Positions 43,707-53,138 of a stretch of 64,000 bases of DNA are shown here, in pieces. A model generated the notes under the pieces. That model did not search any database, was not told where the DNA came from, and saw only the letters and a program-made list of their open reading frames with translations. The translations under genes and the position numbers were made by a program. How positions within the stretch are numbered: the stretch's first letter is position 1; every line of letters begins with the position of its first letter. The DNA is from Bacteroidota bacterium (GTDB lineage: Bacteria; Bacteroidota; Bacteroidia; Cytophagales; Cyclobacteriaceae), in contig CANIVF010000014.1 in NCBI GenBank assembly GCA_947470895.1, forward strand, positions 1 through 64,000, read 5' to 3'.

Positions 43707-46574
43707 ATGAGTGAAGAAATACTAAAATCCCTAAATCAACTATTCGCTATCATAACCAAGCAGGATAGAGGTGTCACAGAAAACGAAAAACAATTTGTAA
43801 TTACTTTTTTCAAAAGGAATTAGATCAATCATCAATTCAATCTTACTTAGATGTCTATGACACGATATCCGTGTTTCATACACAAGTTGAACACCTTGAA
43901 GATGAGAGAACCTCAGTTCCATCCGTAAAAGATTCTCTCAAAACTCTTGCGATCCGCAAAAAAATAAACAAAAACCTAACTCAAAAACAGAAAGTAGTCG
44001 TACTAATTAAAATATTAGAGCTCGTTCATTCCGACAAGAATTTCTAAGCTCAGCGCATAGAGATCATCAATACGGTTTTTACTGTAGTTAATATTTCGCA
44101 GCACAAACATACACATAGAAGGTTTGCTTTTTCGGATAACCTATCTACGCTTAATTTTGTCAATATCCTGATCGTTAACGAAAGTAAATCACGACCTGGT
44201 AGCCAATAAAAACACATGGAGGAAATGCCTTATACCATAGCGATCTGGCTGCCGAATTCAATAATGAAATCCTATCCCAAAAACTTTTATTTCGTGTAGA
44301 AATTGAAGAGTGTAAATTCCACAATGCCAGTATCGGAATTCGCGAGGTTACCATCAAGGAAGGCCAGGGTAAACTAATGGGCAGCATGGGCGCCAGAGGA
44401 GCCGGTGAAACAACCTTATTGAATATCCTTGCGGGATTATAGAAATCTGCCAAACGAAAAATTCGCATCAATAGATTTGATATCTAGGAAGATAATGTTG
44501 AATTCGAGGGTGTAATTGGTTTCTTATCGAAAGATGATCTTTTGATTGAGGAACTTTCTGTCTACCAAAACATCTTCTTCAACATCAAACTTTGTTTTGC
44601 CAATCTTACTGAAACCGTTATTCACGATCGGGTAAATAAAGTATTGGAAGATCTGGGCTTAGAGCAACGAAAAGATCTTAAGGTTGGCAATGTATTAGCT
44701 AAACAAATCAGTGGCGGTCAGCGGAAGCGTCTAAACATTGCCCTCGAATTAATTAGAGAACCTGCTGTTCTATTTGTAGGTGAACCGACCTCGAGGATTT
44801 CGTCACGCGATTCCGAAAATGAAATCGATTTACTTAAGAAACTTTCAATCAAGGGGAAATTAATATTCGTGGCCAACCTTCATCTGACATCTACAAGATG
44901 TTTGATAAAATGATCATTATGGATACCGGTGGAATTCCAGTGTATTACGGAAACCCATTGAAGCTGTATATCATTACAAAAAAGTACCCATCAGTTAGAC
45001 AGTTACCGGGGTCAGTGTGAAATTAAAGGCAATGTAAATTTAGAAAGAAAATTTTTTTTGAAGCAAAGGATTTGAATGAATACGGACAATCTACCAACAA
45101 GAGAAAGATAACTCCTCCGCAATGGAATGAAATGTATAAGGCTGGTCATAAGCTCGGCCGGTTGGAGGAAGTGAAAGATGAGCCACCGCGTAATCTGCAT
45201 CTTTCAACCTGATTTAAGCAAATTTCAATTTTTACAAAAAGTGATTTGCTGGACAAGCTATGTAACAGACAATACTTTTTGATAACTTATTAGAAGCTCC
45301 GCTACTCACTATTATTCCGGCATTCATTATTAAATACAATAGTGCACCCAACGGCAAAGAATATATTTTTCGCTATAACGAAAATATTCCCACCTTTATG
45401 CTCCTGTCGATTATTGTTGCTTTTTTTGCGGGTTACAGTAAGAACAGAAGAGATAATCAGAGACAGAGGAATACTGAAGCGTGAATCGTTTTTAAATCTC
45501 AGATGGAGTAGTTACCTGATTTCGAAGTTCGCTGTTTTGTTTCTGATTTCAGCCATTCAATCCATTTTGTTCATTACCCTAGGAAATTTAATTTTAAAAA
45601 TAGAGGGAATGACTTGGGCTTTTAGCTTAGTTCTTTTTTCCAGATCTTGCCTAGCAAACATTATTGGATTAAACATCACATCAGCTTTCAATTCTGCAAT
45701 AACAGTTTACATACTGATTCCACTTTTATTAACTCTTAAGATAATTTTAAGTGGATTACTGTTCCGCTTCGATAAACTCAATGAATTAATTAGCAATAAA
45801 GGAAAAGTGGCCGTTATTGCAGTACTGATGGTTTCGCGTTTGGCCTAGGAGGCAATGACGGTTCATCAATTTAAAAACAATGAATACGAAAAGTCTTATT
45901 TTGAATATGAGAGAAAGGACTTCATTGCCGATTTCAAAGTGGACTATATTGCCGATGATTTAAAAAAAACCAAAATCAATTTATTTTGAATAATCAGTAT
46001 TCGAAAAATGATTCTACTCAAAAATCGATCACCAAAGAAAAGAAAATAATCTATGCTGGATTAAGGGCATAACCCTATCCGGAAGGAATTAAAAAATGGA
46101 TTTAAAAAACATCTTTTTAAAGGATGGATACACTACAGAGGCAGGAATTCTGTTAGATCACTTTTTTTCTTGATAATTATAAAAAGAATATATCATTCAT
46201 GCAAATTTACTCGAAAAGAAAATGGGATTTTATAGGAACAGGGGAATCGATATTATTGATGAAAAAAATAAAATTTTCAATGAAACCATTGCTGATCTTG
46301 TATAAAATAGCTCAGTCAAAGAAAGAATTCTGGAATACAAAGGAAGCCTAATTCAAAACATTTAACCCATCTTCCAATTGCATGATCCCGGTTACCGTCT
46401 GGATAACGAACCAAATTTTTTGTACCTGAAAAAAATCTAGCCGGCTATTGCATTAGCACCTTCTGGTTTGATCTGATTATTATCTGGCTTAGGTCAATGG
46501 TATGCTACCTCCTCTGGCATCTTGAATTTCTTCACAAAATCGTTGAATTTATTACTAGCTTCGGAAATCAATAA
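43707..46574 (+). pseudogene. Decayed ABC transporter fusion (TerB-like N-terminus, ATPase, ABC-2 permease)
   Basis: The ATG at 43707 opens MSEEILKSLNQLFAII, but the frame soon stops. Fragments in several frames carry the rest: GQRKRLNIALELIREPAVLF at 44717-44776 (ABC signature and Walker B), a run with KMFDKMIIMDTGG after 44880, TNKRKITPPQWNEMYKAG near 45100, and an ABC-2-like permease piece at 45342-45848 (SLILFSRSCLANIIGLNIT region). Walker A (near 44397-44420) reads GARGAGETT with Lys replaced by Glu; Walker B reads FVGEPT instead of FVDEPT. Many stops and shifts make it non-functional. I take the span as one gene ending near 46574, since the last piece resembles a permease C-terminus. 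Confidence 0.87.
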
Positions 46575-46636
46575 TACAAACCTCGGTTTTTGGTAACGAA
46601 GACTGAATTGTTAAATTTGTAATAAGCAAATCTAAC

Positions 46637-47530
46637 ATGATGAGAATTTTTGTCATTGGAGTACTAACTGCCTTTCTGGTCAGTTGCGCCACAGAAAAAA
46701 AACCTGACGATCAGGAATTCCTTAAAAGTATAGAAACAATAGAAGAAAAGACCGGAATTGATGAAGAAAAAATCAACTCCATTTTGGATCAAATTCCTAG
46801 TCCTCTTGAGAGTTCAGTTCTTCTTAAAGAATCAGGTTCCAAGTTTAATGGTTCGCTGCTGAATCAATCTGAAAACCTACCCAAATACAATAACAACTTT
46901 AAAAAAGCACTGAACCTGGGTGTTTATGGAACTGATTTAGGTTACACCAATATTTACCGGCAAAATCAGATTAGCATCGAATACGTCTCATCCATAAAAT
47001 CATTAGCCGATGACCTGAATATAGGTCAGTTTTTTGATGTGGAAACCATCGGAAGACTTGCCACCAACAGTAAAAATCTTGATTCGTTGCTCTTGATTAC
47101 AACACTTAATTTCAATCATATCAATCACTACTTGCAAACAGAAGGACGTGATAACTTAAGCGTGTTGCTTTTAACTGGCGGCTGGCTAGAAGCTATGCAG
47201 ATTACCTGCCAAGTGGCGACAAAAAAACCAAGCAAACAACTATTTGAAAAAATAGGTGAGCAGAAAATTATACTAGACCAAATTCTTGAGCTTTTTTCAT
47301 TTTACGGAGATGATGCAAGTATGGCAGCCTTGTTGAAAGATCTTGAGCCACTAAAGGCAGCTTATGCGAAAATCAACATTAACTACACATATAAAGAATC
47401 GTCCATGGAAATTGTAAACGGAGTAGGCGTGATAAAAGACAATAGTACTACTACTATTGATATCACCGAACAGAACATAGAAGAAATAAAAACGATTATC
47501 AATTCCATCAGAACTAAAATTATCAGCTAA
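46637..47530 (+). CDS. Lipoprotein of unknown function
   Basis: A 297-residue protein with a lipoprotein signal (LTAFLVSCATEKK, Cys at residue 17). The mature part is mostly helical, with acidic and Lys-rich stretches (EEKTGIDEEKIN) and repeated helix-like segments; I see no catalytic motif. It lies directly after the decayed ABC transporter and 17 bp before the secreted protein at 47548, with which it may be co-transcribed. Its role could be linked to that transporter, now lost. Confidence 0.7.
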   Translation: MMRIFVIGVLTAFLVSCATEKKPDDQEFLKSIETIEEKTGIDEEKINSILDQIPSPLESSVLLKESGSKFNGSLLNQSENLPKYNNNFKKALNLGVYGTDLGYTNIYRQNQISIEYVSSIKSLADDLNIGQFFDVETIGRLATNSKNLDSLLLITTLNFNHINHYLQTEGRDNLSVLLLTGGWLEAMQITCQVATKKPSKQLFEKIGEQKIILDQILELFSFYGDDASMAALLKDLEPLKAAYAKININYTYKESSMEIVNGVGVIKDNSTTTIDITEQNIEEIKTIINSIRTKIIS

Positions 47531-47547
47531 AATTGTTATAAATTAAC

Positions 47548-47973
47548 ATGAATAAAATTGCTTTCGTTATTCTGATCTTATCCTTCTTTTGCTTAGGAGC
47601 CAGCAACATTGCAGATCAATGTGACACGGATAAACTTGCTAATAATTGCATTCCAAAACTAACTGCAGGTTTTAACTTTTTAAAAAGTTATAAGGTAGAT
47701 GGTTCAACAAAAGATAAGGTAGAATATAGCTATGTGTTTATGAAAGGAACCCAGTACATGATTAATTTATGTGCAAATGGTGCGGATACCGATGGCGTTG
47801 TAGTAAGTATCCTGGATAAGGATAGAAATAAAGTGGCCTCCAGTAAAATAAACGGGCAAATCGTGTCTGCTATTAACTATCCATGCAACGCGTCTGGCAT
47901 CTATTATATTCAATATACTTTTGAGGATGCTACAAGCCGTTGTGGTGGTAGTGCACTTGGATTTAAAAGATAA
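47548..47973 (+). CDS. Small secreted protein of unknown function
   Basis: 141 residues with signal peptide (IAFVILILSFFCLGASN). The mature part is a beta-sandwich-like domain with five to six Cys residues (DQCDTD, NNCIPKL, NLCANG, NYPCNASG, SRCGGSA) that could form disulfides. Motifs such as YMINLCANGADTDGVVVSIL recall periplasmic or surface adhesive domains in Bacteroidota, but I cannot name a family. Terminated downstream at 47994. Confidence 0.65.
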   Translation: MNKIAFVILILSFFCLGASNIADQCDTDKLANNCIPKLTAGFNFLKSYKVDGSTKDKVEYSYVFMKGTQYMINLCANGADTDGVVVSILDKDRNKVASSKINGQIVSAINYPCNASGIYYIQYTFEDATSRCGGSALGFKR

Positions 47974-47993
47974 GAATATTACTATGTTGATAT

Positions 47994-48027
47994 AACAGCC
48001 ATGGTAATTCCAATGGCTGTTTTTTTA
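47994..48027 (+). terminator. Rho-independent terminator
   Basis: A 9-bp stem (AACAGCCAT at 47994-48002 and ATGGCTGTT at 48013-48021) with a 10-base loop and a run of T through 48026. It follows the small secreted protein and precedes the esterase start at 48032 by 5 bp, so the esterase probably has a promoter within or before this hairpin. Confidence 0.85.
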
Positions 48028-48031
48028 TACT

Positions 48032-48694
48032 ATGATGGAAGAGCAAGAACTAAACTTTAATTATAAAACCAGGTACTTCACCCAGGGAGAGCTTACTCCA
48101 GTCACTAATAAAATATGGTTCGTCCTGCACGGCTATGGTCAACTAGCCAGGTTTTTCATATCCAAATTCAATGTGTTATCAAAAGCAGGAGTGCATGTGA
48201 TTGCACCAGAAGGACTGTCCAAATTCTATCTGGAAGATGTTACCAGCAGGGCCCGCACTGGTAATAATCGTGTAGGTGCTACGTGGATGACCCGGGAGAA
48301 CAGACTTGCTGATATTGATAATTACCTAACTTACCTAAACACAATCTACCTGAAGGAAGTACCTCAAAACTTTCGGGGAGAAATTACCTTTCTGGGTTTC
48401 TCACAAGGGGCAACCACCGCAACCCGTTGGGCTATTGAAGGCAATGCGGTATTCAATCAATTAGTTTTATGGGCAGGTATTCTTCCCTCTGATATGAACT
48501 TTGAAACAGCTCATGAAAAACTAAAGGACAAGAAAATAATTGAAGTCTTCGGGAAAACTGATCCTTATCTTACAGATGAACGACTAAAAGAAGTTACATC
48601 ACTCCACGAGCGACTTAATATCAATCCTAAGCTTATTGAATTTGATGGCGGTCATGAAATAAATCAAGACGTACTTGTAAAGTTAATCCAATGA
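48032..48694 (+). CDS. Alpha/beta-hydrolase (carboxylesterase/phospholipase-like)
   Basis: A 220-residue cytoplasmic hydrolase. The nucleophile elbow is GFSQGAT (Ser), the acid is probably the Asp in GKTDPYL and the His is in GGHEI. WFVLHGYGQ contributes the oxyanion hole. This layout is that of the acyl-protein-thioesterase / YpfH-type carboxylesterase family. Substrate cannot be read. It converges with the SirB1-like gene, ending 11 bp from it. Confidence 0.85.
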   Translation: MMEEQELNFNYKTRYFTQGELTPVTNKIWFVLHGYGQLARFFISKFNVLSKAGVHVIAPEGLSKFYLEDVTSRARTGNNRVGATWMTRENRLADIDNYLTYLNTIYLKEVPQNFRGEITFLGFSQGATTATRWAIEGNAVFNQLVLWAGILPSDMNFETAHEKLKDKKIIEVFGKTDPYLTDERLKEVTSLHERLNINPKLIEFDGGHEINQDVLVKLIQ

Positions 48695-48705
48695 GTTAGT
48701 TTAAA

Positions 48706-49557
48706 TCAAACTCCTAAATCACCACCCTCGGAAATTTCTATCAAAAGGATTTTCACTTCTTCTGCTTTGGCATGCTCTCCCATTTTTTCAAATGACATTA
48801 CCAGATTCCTCAAGGCTCTTCGGATAATTTCCAGATTGCTACACGGCTCAAAGAATGATGCCTGAGGCACCAGATGAAGTTCGTTAATGTAATTTTCTAT
48901 GTCTTGTTTTGAAAATATTAAGCCTCTATTAAATGTATTGATATAGAACTGATGATTATCATCCTTATAGGTGAGAATGAAAAGATTAGGAAGGTTAACA
49001 CCAGCTACAGGGAGTTTTAACTTCTGAGCCACTAACATGTAAATCACGCACAACGTAATGGGATTCCCCTTCCTTGTTTCCAATACAATATTGATCATGG
49101 AGTTGCCTGGGGAATGAAAATTCTTGGTATTGGCACCAAACTTAAGCTTATTAAAAATCACACTATTGATCACCTTAACCTGATCGAAGGCATATAAATC
49201 AGGGCGAAACTCAAGCCACGTTTCATAATAGATTTGTTCTAGTTCTTGCTTTAATTTTTCTAGTTCAATATCGGGATATTGATAGGTGGCAATAATCCAC
49301 ATACCGGTAAGCAGGTCCTGTTCTTTGCTTTCATACCAGTTTTTAAGATGCTCCTTAAGCAAATCATATTGAAGTGTGTGAATTAACTCTTCAATTCTGC
49401 TTTGCACCGTTGGGCTCAAATTACTTTCCCACTCCTTTTCTAAAAATGGAATTGCTTCCTTCCCTAACGACAATATCTTTTCCTCTACGTGAGCAGCAAT
49501 TTGCTTATCCTCATCATCAAGAAGTGAGACCAGTGCCTTTAATTCATTCTCCGTCAT
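48706..49557 (-). CDS. SirB1-like transglutaminase-fold protein
   Basis: A 283-residue protein with a SirB1-N / Transglut_core2 domain: FNKLKFGANTKNFHSPGNSM, GNPITLCVIYMLVAQKLKLP and VAGVNLPNLFILTYK, the core with the conserved Cys and the HFYINTFNRG-like strand (FYINTFNRGLIF). An N-terminal helical region (about 1-80) and a C-terminal helical part (RRALRNLVMSFEKMGE) flank it. These proteins are not known to be active transglutaminases; the catalytic Cys is present here in LCVIYM. Function is unclear. Confidence 0.8.
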   Translation of the reverse strand: MTENELKALVSLLDDEDKQIAAHVEEKILSLGKEAIPFLEKEWESNLSPTVQSRIEELIHTLQYDLLKEHLKNWYESKEQDLLTGMWIIATYQYPDIELEKLKQELEQIYYETWLEFRPDLYAFDQVKVINSVIFNKLKFGANTKNFHSPGNSMINIVLETRKGNPITLCVIYMLVAQKLKLPVAGVNLPNLFILTYKDDNHQFYINTFNRGLIFSKQDIENYINELHLVPQASFFEPCSNLEIIRRALRNLVMSFEKMGEHAKAEEVKILLIEISEGGDLGV

Positions 49558-49618
49558 CTATGCAAGAATATTAAATTATTTTTCCATCAGCACTATTCAG
49601 ATTTTAAAAAAATCCTGA

Positions 49619-51244
49619 TCAGGTTTGAATAATTCCTGTGTTAAATTTTTCGACAGGTGCACAATTGGCTGCTGCAATACCTATAGAAATAACTTTTCTG
49701 GTTTCCAATGGATCAATTAATCCATCTACCCACAAACGAGCCGCGGCATAGTAGGGACTCAGCTGATCGTTATACCGATCTGTAATCGCTTTAAGTAATT
49801 GCTCCTCCTCTTCGATTGAGATGGTTTTTCCCTGGCCCTTAAGGGTGCTTACCCGAATCTGTAGCAAAGTCTTTGCTGCTGTACTTCCACTCATCACAGC
49901 AATTTGAGCTGTGGGCCATGCATAAATTAAACGAGGATCGTAAGCCTTACCACACATGGCATAGTTACCAGCTCCATAAGAGTTTCCTAAAATAAAGGTG
50001 AACTTGGGCACCGTGGAGTTTGCCATTGCATTCACCATTTTTGCTCCATCTTTAATAATGCCTCCATGCTCTGCCTTACTTCCCACCATAAATCCACTTA
50101 CATCCTGTAGAAACACCAATGGTATTTTGCGTTGATTACAATTCATGATGAATCGTGCTGCTTTATCCGCTGAATCTGAATAAATAACTCCGCCCATCTG
50201 CATCTCACCCTTCTTCGTCTTTACTACTTTTCGCTGATTCGCTACAATGCCAACAGCCCATCCATCAACCCGGGCGAAACCACAGAGCAGTGTTTTTCCA
50301 TATAAGCACTTATACTCATCAAACTCAGAATTGTCTACAATGCGTTTGATAATCTCAAGCATATCATAAGGCTTCACGCGATCTGCAGGAATAAGACCAT
50401 AAATCTCTTCCGCGTTTTCCTTTGGTGGCTGTGATTTAATACGATCAAAACCTGATTTCTCAAATGCACCGAGTTTGTCGAATAAACTACGAATGTGTTC
50501 AAGACAAGCCTGATCGTTCGGAAATTTATTGTCCGTCACTCCCGAAATCTCACAATGCGCAGTAGCACCACCCAACGCTTCATTATCAATATCTTCACCA
50601 ATGGCTGCTTTTACCAGATAGGAACCAGCAAGAAAAATAGAACCGGTTTTATCTACAATCATCGCTTCGTCAGACATAATGGGAAGGTATGCACCACCAG
50701 CAACGCAGCTGCCCATAATAGCAGCAATCTGAATGATGCCCATAGATGACATCTTCGCATTGTTTCTAAACTGTCTTCCAAAATGTTCTTTGTCGGGAAA
50801 AATTTCATCCTGCATGGGAAGGAAAACACCGGCACTATCCACCAAATAAATAATCGGCAAACGGTTCTCCATAGCAATCTCCTGTGCTCGAAGATTTTTC
50901 TTAGCGGTAATGGGAAACCATGCTCCGGCTTTCACCGTGGCATCGTTAGCTACAATCACACACTGTCTTCCTTTTACAAAACCGATGCCTGCAATCACCC
51001 CTCCTGATGGACATCCTCCGTGCTCCTGATACATGCCTTCACCAGCAAAGAGCCCCACTTCCAGAAAGTCTGAACCTTGATCAGTTAGACGGTGAATACG
51101 CTCGCGTGCGGTGAGTTTACCTTTTTGATGTTGCTCTGAAATTTTCTTTTCACCACCTCCGAGAGCAGTCTTTTCAGCCTTTAATCTTAATCGAGAACAA
51201 AGCTGTTTTAGCTGGTCCTCATTTTTGTTGAATCCCAGTTCCAT
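49619..51244 (-). CDS. Acyl-CoA carboxylase carboxyltransferase (beta) subunit
   Basis: A 541-residue carboxyltransferase of the methylcrotonyl/propionyl-CoA carboxylase beta type. The two crotonase-like halves are visible: N-terminal with GGCPSGGVIAGIGFV and GGAYLPIMSDEAMIV (oxyanion loop), C-terminal with QDVSGFMVGSKAEHGG and SYGAGNYAMCGKAYDPR. It transfers CO2 from carboxybiotin to an acyl-CoA. The biotin-carrying alpha subunit is not in the window. Sequence context leans to methylcrotonyl-CoA (leucine breakdown) but propionyl-CoA is possible. Confidence 0.92.
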   Translation of the reverse strand: MELGFNKNEDQLKQLCSRLRLKAEKTALGGGEKKISEQHQKGKLTARERIHRLTDQGSDFLEVGLFAGEGMYQEHGGCPSGGVIAGIGFVKGRQCVIVANDATVKAGAWFPITAKKNLRAQEIAMENRLPIIYLVDSAGVFLPMQDEIFPDKEHFGRQFRNNAKMSSMGIIQIAAIMGSCVAGGAYLPIMSDEAMIVDKTGSIFLAGSYLVKAAIGEDIDNEALGGATAHCEISGVTDNKFPNDQACLEHIRSLFDKLGAFEKSGFDRIKSQPPKENAEEIYGLIPADRVKPYDMLEIIKRIVDNSEFDEYKCLYGKTLLCGFARVDGWAVGIVANQRKVVKTKKGEMQMGGVIYSDSADKAARFIMNCNQRKIPLVFLQDVSGFMVGSKAEHGGIIKDGAKMVNAMANSTVPKFTFILGNSYGAGNYAMCGKAYDPRLIYAWPTAQIAVMSGSTAAKTLLQIRVSTLKGQGKTISIEEEEQLLKAITDRYNDQLSPYYAAARLWVDGLIDPLETRKVISIGIAAANCAPVEKFNTGIIQT

Positions 51245-51274
51245 CAGGCTTTAATTATTTAGTATAAATCAGAA

Positions 51275-52246
51275 TCAATTCTTTTTTTCTGCTCTAAGCT
51301 CCTCCTCTTCCTTCCTTCTTTCCTTTTCTATTTTTTTACTGCTCTTCCCTAAAGGAGCTAGAAAATGACGTGGATTATTATCAAAATGAGTAGCCAGGCT
51401 ATCCAGATGCACCAGCAAATTATTTAGGTTGTTATATAATGAATCCTCGGTCATTAGTTTACTTGCCGTATTATCACCCTTATTCAATTTACTTAACGTC
51501 TCATTCAATTGCGAGAGCGTGAGTTGAGTCTTGGCAATCGTTTCATTCAGCTGCATTTCCTTAAGAGAATCTGAAATGGTTTTAAAATTTTGTAACGTAG
51601 GCTTCAGTTCATTCAAAGTACTATTCAGATTTACAGCTACATCTTTGAAGTTACCCGACAAATTCTCCACTTTTCCGTTCGTGGTTTTTAATGTCTGGTT
51701 AATCAGATCCGGAGTTACCATGAGTTTTTCAAAAATTACTTCAAGCTGTTGCGAGTTTTTGGTGAGGTTATCTATGATCACATTAAATTTTCGCAATGTT
51801 GTTTGCATGTTGTCTGCGACTGGCGTAGCTGTCTCTGAAATCATATCCAACATCCCTTTAGCAACTTCCGTCAATAACGTATCATTTGGTTGCAGCGGTG
51901 TGGCAACTTTTCCTATAGATAGGAGGATCGATTTACCTCCCAGAAAATCGCTATTAAGAATTGCTTTGGTAGAATCACCCAATAACACATCAGAATCGAT
52001 ATCCAGCTCTACCAGGATTTTGTTCTGCTTTTCCTGCATGATTTTTATTTTACTTACCCTGCCTACAGCAAATCCATTGACTAGAATCTGATTAGATACC
52101 GACAGTTGATCTATATTATCATACACAGCATAGTACTTATTTGTGGATGAGAAAAAATCAATCCCTTTCAAATAGTTAAAACCGAGATATAATAACGCCA
52201 TGCTGGCGGCAACAAATAGTCCTACTTTAAATTCTCTATTCTTCAC
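51275..52246 (-). CDS. MlaD family (MCE domain) protein
   Basis: A 323-residue protein with one N-terminal helix (FKVGLFVAASMALLYLGFNYL), an MCE domain (about 35-110, DNIDQLSVSNQILVNGFAVG then VELDIDSDVLLG) and a long helical tail (about 150-290) that would form a bundle or tunnel. MCE proteins form hexamers carrying lipids between inner and outer membranes. No permease or ATPase gene is adjacent. It lies 6 bp after the amidase gene and is probably co-transcribed with it. The Lys/Glu-rich end (KKIEKERRKEEEELRAEKK) is a local oddity. Confidence 0.87.
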   Translation of the reverse strand: MKNREFKVGLFVAASMALLYLGFNYLKGIDFFSSTNKYYAVYDNIDQLSVSNQILVNGFAVGRVSKIKIMQEKQNKILVELDIDSDVLLGDSTKAILNSDFLGGKSILLSIGKVATPLQPNDTLLTEVAKGMLDMISETATPVADNMQTTLRKFNVIIDNLTKNSQQLEVIFEKLMVTPDLINQTLKTTNGKVENLSGNFKDVAVNLNSTLNELKPTLQNFKTISDSLKEMQLNETIAKTQLTLSQLNETLSKLNKGDNTASKLMTEDSLYNNLNNLLVHLDSLATHFDNNPRHFLAPLGKSSKKIEKERRKEEEELRAEKKN

Positions 52247-52252
52247 AATGGT

Positions 52253-53035
52253 TTAGTTTATCGATTCAATCTCTGTCTTATACTCTTTAAAAGCCCGATA
52301 TATTCCTGAAGCGATCAGATCCTGACCTTTTTCGCTGGTTAGGAAAGACTCCTCATTACCATTCGATAAAAATCCGGTTTCAACCAATACGCTAGGTGTA
52401 GTGGTCATCCAAAGTACTAAAAATCCAGCCTGTTTTACTCCACGACTGGATCTACCCAAGCGATTTTTAAACTGTCCTTCCACCTTCTGGGCAAACTTTA
52501 AACTATTTTCCTGATATGCACTCTGATTCAATGAAAATAAAATATAAGACTCTGGGCTTTTGGGATCGAACCCCTCATATTTTTCTTTATAGTTTTCGTC
52601 CATCAGAATCACAGAGTTTTCGCGCTTCGCCACTTCAAAGTTATTCTTATCCTTGTGTAGTCCCATGACATAAGTCTCTGTTCCAAAGGCATTGGCACCT
52701 ACAATCGAATTCGCATGAATGCTTATGAACAAATCAGCTTGATTTTTATTGGCAACATCTGCACGATCTTGAAATTCTATATACTTATCCGTTTTTCGTG
52801 TAAACAAAACCTTCACCCCTGGCATACTCTCTTCAATGTGTTTTCCAAGCTTAAGGGCGATTTTCAAAACCACCTCTTTTTCCTTCGAGCTTTTGCCCAT
52901 AGTGCCGGGGTCGTGGCCACCGTGGCCGGGATCAATAACAACCACATCAACCTTAGAATCAATACGGTTAGAGGTTCCTGAAAAATTTAGCAAGGTTATT
53001 GCTAATAGGATGAGTTTAATTTTGATATTCTTCAC
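52253..53035 (-). CDS. N-acetylmuramoyl-L-alanine amidase
   Basis: The open frame reaches 53167, overlapping the divergent LptD frame. I place the start at the GTG at 53035, which gives a signal-like N-terminus (MKNIKIKLILLAITLLNFSG) and leaves about 100 bp to LptD. It is an Amidase_3 enzyme (about 260 residues): VVIDPGHGGHDPGTMG with the first zinc His, KEKEVVLKIALKLG with the Glu, DLFISIHANS with the second His, and VLVETGFLSN with the catalytic Glu. It cleaves peptidoglycan stem peptides, usually in septum splitting. The MlaD gene follows. Confidence 0.88.
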   Translation of the reverse strand: MKNIKIKLILLAITLLNFSGTSNRIDSKVDVVVIDPGHGGHDPGTMGKSSKEKEVVLKIALKLGKHIEESMPGVKVLFTRKTDKYIEFQDRADVANKNQADLFISIHANSIVGANAFGTETYVMGLHKDKNNFEVAKRENSVILMDENYKEKYEGFDPKSPESYILFSLNQSAYQENSLKFAQKVEGQFKNRLGRSSRGVKQAGFLVLWMTTTPSVLVETGFLSNGNEESFLTSEKGQDLIASGIYRAFKEYKTEIESIN

Positions 53036-53065
53036 AGTCTTACTGATGTCTGAAGTATTTGCAAT

Positions 53066-53081
53066 AACTTTGTGCAAAGTT
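53066..53081. promoter_or_regulatory. 16-bp palindrome with -7-like element between amidase and LptD
   Basis: AACTTTG-TG-CAAAGTT (7-bp arms). The plus-strand TAACTTTG at 53065-53072 matches the -7 TAnnTTTG element for the LptD direction, with the transcript start expected about 60 bases before the GTG at 53139. No good -33 was found. It could be an operator for one or both genes. Confidence 0.4.
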
Positions 53082-53138
53082 GTGAATTTTTCACTAAAAG
53101 CTAAACTCCTGAAAATCAAATCAGAGACTGGAACTATT

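Noticed and set aside
51531-52091. 186-aa plus-strand ORF antisense to the MlaD-like gene
   Set aside because: It mirrors a conserved gene, has low complexity from its opposite strand and no signal of its own.
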